From JBDTLH01 sp039934875 (GTDB taxonomy: Bacteria; Acidobacteriota; Terriglobia; Terriglobales; Acidobacteriaceae), in NCBI GenBank assembly GCA_039934875.1, contig JBDTLH010000002.1, positions 1-38,162 of the forward strand: DNA of 38,162 nucleotides, given 5' to 3'. Below the pieces are notes generated by a model, which saw only the letters and a list, made by a program, of their open reading frames with translations, searched no databases and was not told where the DNA came from. The position numbers and the translations under genes are program-made. The first letter of the stretch is position 1. Every line of letters begins with the position of its first letter. Of the stretch, positions 33,163 through 38,162 are shown in pieces.

Positions 33163-33798
33163 TCACAACCATCCCCTTAGCTCCAATGTTACTTTCTCAG
33201 CCGCGGCGGCAAGCTCGGCCAGCGACCCGGAATTCTCAATTACAAGGTCTGCTCTCCTCCTCTTTTCCGCGTCCGGCATCTGTACCGCAATTCTTCGCGC
33301 CGCATCCGCCCGCGCCGCTTGCAATTCTTCCCCATGATCGCCGGTTACCCGCGCGGCGTAGCGTTCTATCCGCAGCTCCTCCGGCGCGACCACCACCACC
33401 GTCTTGTCGAACTGCGACTCGGCGCCTGCCTCATACAGCAGCGCTGCCTCTACCACTGCGATTCCCTGGGGATCGGCATCGGCGATCTCCTCCATCCATC
33501 TCTCTTGCTCCCGCAGCACCGCCGGATGGACAATCGCATTCAACTCCGCGATGCGCGGCACATGAGCGTCAAACGCCTTCGCCGCCAGCTTCGCGCGATC
33601 AAACGCCGATCCCTCACCCCCGGCCAAGATGTCTCGCCCGAACACCCGCACCACCTCCTCATACACTACGCCGCCCGGCATCATCAACTCATGCGCCAGC
33701 ATGTCCGCCGACAGGACGTGCATGCCATGCTCTCCGAAGAGGCGCGCCACCGTCGATTTCCCGCTGGCTAGCCCTCCGGTCAAGCCCACCCGCAGCAC
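33163..33798 (-). CDS. coaE: Dephospho-CoA kinase
   Basis: 211 aa, the normal length. It catalyses the last step of CoA synthesis, phosphorylating the 3'-hydroxyl of dephospho-CoA. Walker A is GLTGGLASGKSTVARLF at residue 5, followed by SADMLAHELM and the VVEAALLYEAGAESQFDKTV segment of the lid and CoA-binding part. The start is GTG at 33798, sharing one base with the TAG of folD (TAGTG), so the two are translationally coupled. Confidence 0.95.
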   Translation of the reverse strand: MLRVGLTGGLASGKSTVARLFGEHGMHVLSADMLAHELMMPGGVVYEEVVRVFGRDILAGGEGSAFDRAKLAAKAFDAHVPRIAELNAIVHPAVLREQERWMEEIADADPQGIAVVEAALLYEAGAESQFDKTVVVVAPEELRIERYAARVTGDHGEELQAARADAARRIAVQMPDAEKRRRADLVIENSGSLAELAAAAEKVTLELRGWL

Positions 33799-34739
33799 TA
33801 GACGACTTCCCCGGCGAGCCCGCGGCGCAGCTTCGCCGCCTTCACCGTATTCGACAGCAGCATGGCAATGGTCAACGGCCCCACGCCTCCCGGCACCGGC
33901 GTGAAGTTGCCCGCGACCTCCGCCACCCGCGGATCACAATCTCCCATCAGCACGTATCCGTTTTTTTGAAATGCCCGCTCGCGTCTCTCATCATCCTGGA
34001 AAAACTCGTCGAACCGCTCACGGGATGTGACCTTGTTGATGCCCACATCAATCACCGTGCCCCCCGGCTTTACCATTGCAGGAGTTACCATCCCTGCTTT
34101 GCCAGTCGCGCAGACCAGTATGTCGGCCTCCCGGGTGTAATGTTCGAGCCCTCTGGTCTGGCTATGGCAGATCGTGACCGTCGCATCCTGGTGCAGCAGC
34201 AGCATGGCAACCGGCTTGCCCACCAGATCGCTGCGACCCAGTATCACCGCATGCGCGCCGCGCATGCGGATCCCGCTGCGCTGCAATATCTCGATCACCC
34301 CGGCGGGGGTACAGGGCGCCATCCCCGGACGGCGGGTCTGCAACCGGCCGACACTCAGAGGATGCAGCCCATCCACGTCTTTCTCCGGGCTTACCGCCAA
34401 CAGCACCGCCTGGGCATCTATCTGCCGGGGCAGCGGCAATTGCACCAGTATCCCATCAATGTTGTCGCGCCCGTTGAGGTCGTCGATTAACGAGAGCACT
34501 TCCTCCGTCGTGCTCGACTCCGGTGGAGTGATCTTTTCGCTATAAAGCCCCACCTCTTCGCAGGCGCGCACCTTGTTGCGCACATAGACTTCCGATGCAG
34601 GATCATTGCCAACCAGCACCGCGGCAAGCCCGGGGCGGAATCCATGCGCACTCACCCGCTGCACCTCTTCCGCTACTTCGCCCCTGATTCCGGCCGCGAT
34701 TGCATTTCCGTCCAGTATTTTTGCCGCCATGGGCAACAT
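33798..34739 (-). CDS. folD: Bifunctional methylene-THF dehydrogenase/methenyl-THF cyclohydrolase
   Basis: 313 aa. It interconverts 5,10-methylene-, 5,10-methenyl- and 10-formyl-tetrahydrofolate in one-carbon metabolism. Signatures: ASEVYVRNKVRACEEVGL with the catalytic Lys, GILVQLPLPRQIDAQAVL, PEKDVDGLHPLSVG, the NAD(P)-binding ILGRSDLVGKPVAMLLL, and PGGVGPLTIAMLL. A stretch of about 13 residues (SRERFDEFFQDDE) is longer than in E. coli FolD. Two ATGs are in frame (34739 and 34730). It lies 9 bp after the trm112-like gene. Confidence 0.96.
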   Translation of the reverse strand: MLPMAAKILDGNAIAAGIRGEVAEEVQRVSAHGFRPGLAAVLVGNDPASEVYVRNKVRACEEVGLYSEKITPPESSTTEEVLSLIDDLNGRDNIDGILVQLPLPRQIDAQAVLLAVSPEKDVDGLHPLSVGRLQTRRPGMAPCTPAGVIEILQRSGIRMRGAHAVILGRSDLVGKPVAMLLLHQDATVTICHSQTRGLEHYTREADILVCATGKAGMVTPAMVKPGGTVIDVGINKVTSRERFDEFFQDDERRERAFQKNGYVLMGDCDPRVAEVAGNFTPVPGGVGPLTIAMLLSNTVKAAKLRRGLAGEVV

Positions 34740-34748
34740 CTTAAATGC

Positions 34749-34949
34749 TTATGCGCTCGAACCAGCATCGCCCGAGCTTGGAAGACTGTCCGGCCTCCTG
34801 GCGCGTCCGGCCAACAAAACTGGAATCCCGTCTTCCACCGGATAAATTAATCCACATCCAAGACAGCGCAACCACTCGTTCTCCGTTTGGGCAAGTTTCG
34901 CCCGGCAGGCGGGGCAGACCAGAATGTCGAGCAAGTCCTGGGAAATCAC
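34749..34949 (-). CDS. Trm112/YcaR (UPF0434)-type zinc-ribbon protein
   Basis: 66 aa from the GTG at 34949, reading VISQDLLDILVCPACRAKLA; Cys pairs CPAC and CLGC bind zinc, and PVEDGIPVLL is the family's closing motif. Bacterial Trm112-like proteins of this length are partners or stability factors of methyltransferases. An in-frame ATG at 35003 would add 18 residues. I prefer the GTG because it matches the family start and sits exactly where a promoter (-10 TACAAT at 34956-34961) would begin the transcript. First gene of the operon with folD and coaE. Confidence 0.82.
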   Translation of the reverse strand: MISQDLLDILVCPACRAKLAQTENEWLRCLGCGLIYPVEDGIPVLLAGRARRPDSLPSSGDAGSSA

Positions 34950-34955
34950 TCGATG

Positions 34956-34984
34956 ATTGTAGTCTAGTGAACCTCTGGTGACAT
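34956..34984 (-). promoter_or_regulatory. Promoter placed for leaderless expression of the trm112-like/folD operon
   Basis: On the minus strand: -35 ATGTCA (34984-34979), 17-bp spacer, -10 TACAAT (34961-34956), then CATCGA and the GTG start at 34949. The transcript would begin at or next to the GTG. No ribosome site is present before the GTG. Confidence 0.5.
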
Positions 34985-35217
34985 TCGGAACGAAACCATT
35001 CAAATCGGCGTATATTGTTGCAAACCCGGCGGCTGCGCTTAGCGTCGAAGAGAGCTACAGGCTGGTTAGTGCTTGGCGCAAATTTGCCGATACTTGTTTT
35101 GAGCGATGTGCAAGCGATGGAGAAGAGCGGTTGTAAATAAGTGTAAGGGGCTGCAACAAACTGCGGATACAGCGTGTCTATATGAGCAGAAATACAGAAG
35201 GGTCGGAGGTGGCCAGT

Positions 35218-35445
35218 ATGGTGGAAAAATTCTCAAACGCTGAACTGTCAGCTCTGCGGACCGAACTGCTCAAAGGCAGCCTCGATTCCTTCCAAATCGC
35301 CGAACTCTTCAACATGTTCCTGCGCGGACGCGGTTATGGAGTTTCATCCGCGGACGCACTCTGCGGAGTGAGAGGCATCGAGGGCAAGGCCTGCTCGCTT
35401 GAGGCCCTCCAGTCGGAGCTGGAGCGCCTCGCTTGGGTGCAGTGA
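35218..35445 (+). CDS. Small protein of unknown function
   Basis: 75 aa from the ATG at 35218, eight bases after a perfect GGAGG (35205-35209); an upstream ATG at 35182 lacks such a site. It is helical and acidic-amphipathic (FSNAELSALRTELLKGSLDS, then FQIAELFNMFLRGRGYGVSS) with Cys in DALCGVRG and GKACSLEAL. No membrane helix or known motif. It stands alone before an inverted repeat. I recognise no family; the ribosome site and composition make it a credible gene. Confidence 0.6.
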   Translation: MVEKFSNAELSALRTELLKGSLDSFQIAELFNMFLRGRGYGVSSADALCGVRGIEGKACSLEALQSELERLAWVQ

Positions 35446-35447
35446 AG

Positions 35448-35511
35448 CAGTTTCAAGTTTCAAAACCGATATCGATTTTTCTTGAAACTTGAGACTTGAA
35501 ACTTGAAACTG
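35448..35511. repeat. Perfect 16-bp inverted repeat with a 32-base loop
   Basis: CAGTTTCAAGTTTCAA (35448-35463) and TTGAAACTTGAAACTG (35496-35511) are exact reverse complements; the loop holds a third related unit (TTGAAACTTGAGAC, 35482-35495). It starts three bases after the stop of the small protein and ends six bases before the MmcQ start. It could terminate or process the transcript; it looks like a mobile palindromic element. Confidence 0.65.
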
Positions 35512-35517
35512 TTCCGC

Positions 35518-35904
35518 ATGACCCTCGAATCCCTGCGCGCCTTCTGCCTCTCCCTGCCTCATGCGGGGGAAAAAACTGCGTGGGAGAGCCACATCCTCTT
35601 CACCATCGCCGACAAAATGTTCTGCATCTCCACCTTCGAGCCCGCCAATCCCACCAAGATGACCTTCAAGTGTGCCCCTGAGCTCTTTGCTGAGCTCTGT
35701 GAGCGCGAGAACGTCATCCCCGCCCCCTACATTGCCCGCAATCACTGGGTCTCGCTGACCGAATGGGATGCGCTGCCCGCCGCCGAGATCAAAGAAAGCA
35801 TCCGCGAATCATACCGCCTGGTATTTGAGCGCCTGCCCAAAAAGAAACAACTTGAACTCGCCACGGCGGCACGGAGCAACGGAGAAAAGAAGAAGCTGAA
35901 ATAA
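35518..35904 (+). CDS. MmcQ/YjbR family protein
   Basis: 128 aa from the ATG at 35518 (a TTG at 35503 lies inside the inverted repeat). The CyaY-like fold is recognisable: TLESLRAFCLSLPHAGEKTA, then LFTIADKMFCISTFEP, MTFKCAPELFAELCEREN and VIPAPYIARNHWVSLTEWDA, then the helix IKESIRESYRLVFERL. Members may bind DNA; the role is unknown. The last 15 residues (ATAARSNGEKKKLK) are encoded within the left arm of a dispersed-repeat element and look appended. Confidence 0.8.
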   Translation: MTLESLRAFCLSLPHAGEKTAWESHILFTIADKMFCISTFEPANPTKMTFKCAPELFAELCERENVIPAPYIARNHWVSLTEWDALPAAEIKESIRESYRLVFERLPKKKQLELATAARSNGEKKKLK

Positions 35905-36030
35905 CCAGCCCTCACTTTCTTCTTGTTCTTTGCCTTTGTCTTTTTTGTTGTGTTTTTTGTCTTTGCGATTTGTTCTTCTGCTCTTCCGCTCTGCTGTTCT
36001 TTCCTCCGTGTCCTCTGTGTCCTCCGTGGT
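35862..36030. repeat. Dispersed repeat with inverted CACGGAG/CTCCGTG ends
   Basis: Left arm CACGGCGGCACGGAGCAACG (35862-35881) is answered by three 9-mers TCCTCCGTG, TCCTCTGTG, TCCTCCGTG (36002-36028) on the right; the interior is T-rich and pyrimidine-biased. Such CACGGAGGACACAGAGG-type elements are common intergenic repeats in many genomes and give false peptides like TEDTEDTEE. The left arm supplies the 3' end of the MmcQ gene. Confidence 0.5.
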
Positions 36031-36064
36031 GAATACGCCCTTCCCTGCTACGATATTCGCAGCC

Positions 36065-37105
36065 GTGGCAAACCCCATCGACAAAGAACGCCCTCGTGTC
36101 CTCTCGGGCGCGCTGACCGAAGCTACCGACGAAGCGACCTACGAACTCAAGCTCCGCCCCAAGCGCTTGGGCGAGTTTATCGGACAATCCAAAGTTAAAG
36201 AAAATCTCGCCATCGCCATCGCCGCCGCCCGCTCCCGCAGTGAACCGCTCGATCACGTCCTGCTCTACGGACCGCCCGGCCTGGGCAAGACCACCCTCGC
36301 CACCATCATCGCGAACGAGATGGGCGTGGACTATCAACAGACCTCCGGCCCCGCCCTGCAGATCAAGGGCGATCTCACCGCCATCCTGACCAACGTGCGC
36401 CCCAAGCAAGTCCTCTTCTTCGATGAGGTGCACCGGCTGCAAGCCGCGCTCGAAGAAATTCTCTACTCCGCGCTCGAAGACTGCCAACTCGACATCATCA
36501 TCGGACAAGGCCCCTCGGCGCGCACTCACACCATGTCCATCGCGCCCTTCACTTTTGTCGCCGCCACCACGCGCGCCGGGTTGTTATCCGCGCCCTTGCG
36601 CTCGCGCTTCGGTATCGTGCTGCGCCTCGATTTTTATACCCATGAAGATTTGCAATTCATCATCAACCGCTCCGCCGAAATACTCGACATCGGAATTGAC
36701 CCGCAAGGCGCAGCGGAGATCGCCCGCCGCTCCCGGGGCACTCCTCGCATCGCCAACCGCTTGCTGCGCCGCGTTCGCGACTATGCCCAGGTGCGCGGCA
36801 GCGGGACCATCGATCACGCGACCGCCTGTGCCGCCCTCGAAATGTTGGAAGTAGACGCCAGCGGCTTCGACGAGATGGACCGCCGCCTGCTCCTGACCAT
36901 CATAGAAAAGTTCTCCGGCGGACCCGTCGGACTCAACACCCTCGCCGCCGCCCTCGCCGAAGAGGCCGACGCCATCGAAGATATCTACGAGCCCTATCTC
37001 ATCCAACTCGGATTTCTCGACCGCACCCCCCGCGGCCGCATCGCCACCAAACTCGCTTATGACTACTTCGGGATACCCATGAGTGGAAAGCCGTTGTTGT
37101 TCTAA
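36065..37105 (+). CDS. ruvB: Holliday junction branch-migration ATPase RuvB
   Basis: 346 aa from the GTG at 36065. It is the hexameric motor of the RuvABC resolvasome. Motifs: LRPKRLGEFIGQSKVKENLA, Walker A YGPPGLGKTTLATIIANEMG, Walker B LFFDEVHRL, sensor FVAATTRAGLLSAPLRSRFG with the Arg finger, and the winged-helix C-terminus (GLNTLAAALAEEADAIEDIY, then YLIQLGFLDRTPRGR). The frame is open far upstream, but that part is the dispersed repeat. A GTG at 36031 is also possible; TACGAT at 36048-36053 may be its -10 box. ruvA and ruvC are not adjacent. Confidence 0.95.
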   Translation: MANPIDKERPRVLSGALTEATDEATYELKLRPKRLGEFIGQSKVKENLAIAIAAARSRSEPLDHVLLYGPPGLGKTTLATIIANEMGVDYQQTSGPALQIKGDLTAILTNVRPKQVLFFDEVHRLQAALEEILYSALEDCQLDIIIGQGPSARTHTMSIAPFTFVAATTRAGLLSAPLRSRFGIVLRLDFYTHEDLQFIINRSAEILDIGIDPQGAAEIARRSRGTPRIANRLLRRVRDYAQVRGSGTIDHATACAALEMLEVDASGFDEMDRRLLLTIIEKFSGGPVGLNTLAAALAEEADAIEDIYEPYLIQLGFLDRTPRGRIATKLAYDYFGIPMSGKPLLF

Positions 37106-37181
37106 GCATCTCCTCATGCATTTTCATTTTGTGGGGGAGCCTGGATCCATTGTTAGAGACACAGCAATTCGCGATTTCGGA

Positions 37182-37210
37182 TTGACGCGTTCATTAGATG
37201 CCGCTAGAAT
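37182..37210 (+). promoter_or_regulatory. Promoter placed for a leaderless GTG start
   Basis: -35 TTGACG (37182-37187), 17-bp spacer, -10 TAGAAT (37205-37210), then CGGCCA and GTG at 37217. The predicted transcription start coincides with the GTG. No Shine-Dalgarno sequence is seen before this GTG or the next ATGs. Confidence 0.6.
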
Positions 37211-37216
37211 CGGCCA

Positions 37217-37888
37217 GTGAGTTTTCCTATGAAGGCGTTCCCCCACATGAATCGAGTGCTCACCTCAGTGATAGTGGCTTTGACGATGATGGCAACATCG
37301 TTGCTGGCCCAGAAGCCGGATACCACTAGTCCGTTCTCCACCGATACTACCGTAAGTGTCAGTGTTGTGAATGATCCTGCGAGCGGGGTCGCAATCCATT
37401 CGCCAGCCGTATCGACGGACCCTGGCCGCCAGCTTTCAGAACTGCATTTTAAGCTGTCGTTGACAGATAATGCTCTTCGGCAGATATTCCTTACGGTCAC
37501 AGTGTTGTCGCCTGACAAAACTGTCCAGTCCGGAGAAACATGGCCGATCAGCGCGCCTAACGGTCTTCGGAACGGAAATTACGCGGAGCCTTTGCGCGCG
37601 AAACTAACACCAGGCGATCACGTAGTGATCAACGTGGATCGAGTGGCTACTAAACAGGCGGCTCTAATTTTTCCAGCGGTTTCCTTCGATGAATTGTTGC
37701 GCACGAGCACGGAGCCTGAGGCGCTTCGCCATGTATCCTTTGATACCGTACAACCAAACAATCTATGCGGCCCCGAATTCTGCGATTATTGCGCAGGTCT
37801 AGCCACAGGCAGATGCGGCGGTGCTGGGGTCAAGTCCTTTGGCTGCACAATTCACCCCAGTTGCAGTTGCAATTTCACCTGTAAATAA
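37217..37888 (+). CDS. Secreted protein of unknown function with eight-Cys C-terminal tail
   Basis: 223 aa from the GTG at 37217 (ATGs at 37229 and 37247 are alternatives). An N-terminal signal sequence (VLTSVIVALTMMATSLLAQ) precedes a mature part that looks beta-rich, with a segment typical of an immunoglobulin-like strand pair (ELHFKLSLTDNALRQIFLTV). The last 41 residues carry eight Cys (about 184, 189, 192, 200, 210, 216, 218, 222) with Gly and Pro between them, and no other Cys occurs in the protein. Such a tail would be oxidised to a disulfide-knotted cap outside the cell, or bind metal. I recognise no family. A strong promoter stands directly upstream; it converges with hemL. Confidence 0.7.
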   Translation: MSFPMKAFPHMNRVLTSVIVALTMMATSLLAQKPDTTSPFSTDTTVSVSVVNDPASGVAIHSPAVSTDPGRQLSELHFKLSLTDNALRQIFLTVTVLSPDKTVQSGETWPISAPNGLRNGNYAEPLRAKLTPGDHVVINVDRVATKQAALIFPAVSFDELLRTSTEPEALRHVSFDTVQPNNLCGPEFCDYCAGLATGRCGGAGVKSFGCTIHPSCSCNFTCK

Positions 37889-37907
37889 CTCCATTCCAGG
37901 CTATGAT

Positions 37908-38162
37908 TCAGCTACGGGCACCATTTGCGAACGCTGCCCGTAGCACCTGCAACGTCCTCTCAACCTCGCGCTCCCCATGCGCCGCGCTCACGAAGGCCGC
38001 CTCGAACTGCGAGGGCGGCAGCCACACGCCAGCCTGTAACATCGCGCGATGAAAGCGCCCGAATGCTGCCGTATCGCACGTCTCCGCCGAAGCCCAGTCT
38101 GTTACCGCACAGTCGCTGAAGAACCATGTGAACATCGATCCTATGCGGTTCATCGTCATCGC
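37908..38162 (-). CDS. hemL: Glutamate-1-semialdehyde 2,1-aminomutase, C-terminal part (runs off right edge)
   Basis: The last 84 or so codons are in the window; the gene continues past 38162. The reading RIGSMFTWFFSD, then DTAAFGRFHRAMLQAGVWLP, then PSQFEAAFVSAAHGEREVER, matches the C-terminal domain of HemL, where GVYLPPSQFEA.F.S.AH is diagnostic against other class III aminotransferases. HemL makes 5-aminolevulinate for tetrapyrrole synthesis. The PLP-binding Lys lies outside the window. Confidence 0.88.
   Translation of the reverse strand, partial: AMTMNRIGSMFTWFFSDCAVTDWASAETCDTAAFGRFHRAMLQAGVWLPPSQFEAAFVSAAHGEREVERTLQVLRAAFANGARS

Noticed and set aside
33060..34490. 476-codon plus-strand open frame opposite coaE and folD
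   Set aside because: Pro/His/Arg-rich and antisense to two well-identified genes.
1..38162. CRISPR array, integrase or insertion sequence
   Set aside because: No regularly spaced repeats, and no transposase or recombinase frame was found in the window.

Overview
The window looks like chromosomal DNA of a moderately GC-rich soil bacterium, most probably an Acidobacteriota (Terriglobia-like) member. This rests on gene content: a LemA plus DUF2207 pair, an ABC-2 permease fused to an M1-type peptidase, an Ior-type molybdenum hydroxylase with a c-type cytochrome, and a GGCACRGACA intergenic hairpin repeat that I associate with this phylum. No rRNA gene is present to confirm it.

Layout. (1) Positions 1-4725 are an accessory, partly decayed stretch: the start of a response regulator, a degenerate receiver, a pyridoxamine-phosphate-oxidase-like pseudogene broken by frameshifts, a zinc-ribbon/PH-like membrane protein, an unassignable decayed stretch and one intact B12-binding radical SAM gene. 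It stops at the 3' half of a tRNA-Met gene (4726-4777) that has no 5' half, the expected scar of an element integrated in a tRNA gene. The next gene is an MBL/rhodanese protein that has lost its N-terminal half. (2) 5489-14225 is core: queD behind an unusual leader, rnr, lemA-DUF2207, gyrA. (3) 14286-15649 is an AT-richer insert holding a three-gene toxin-antitoxin-SecB-like chaperone (TAC) module with overlapping reading frames. (4) 15660-24691 holds a beta-barrel protein, a Tat-type amidase, an NRAMP-related transporter and an ABC ATPase/permease-peptidase pair. (5) 24722-28099 is a minus-strand operon for a periplasmic molybdenum hydroxylase (2Fe-2S subunit, molybdopterin subunit, dihaem cytochrome). 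(6) 28177-30011 is a compact unit: a six-helix membrane protein, a winged-helix regulator and a divergent cis-prenyltransferase, with three copies of one 17-bp operator-like palindrome. (7) 30161-37105 holds housekeeping genes: DUF4239, a methyltransferase, a trm112-like/folD/coaE/htrA operon, a small protein, a MmcQ/YjbR protein and ruvB. (8) At the right edge are a secreted protein with eight cysteines in its last 41 residues, and the C-terminal end of hemL.

The points most worth a second look are the operator-controlled prenyltransferase unit, the TAC module, the tRNA-Met scar with its neighbouring gene remnants, the crossing hairpins before queD, and two promoters placed exactly for leaderless GTG starts.
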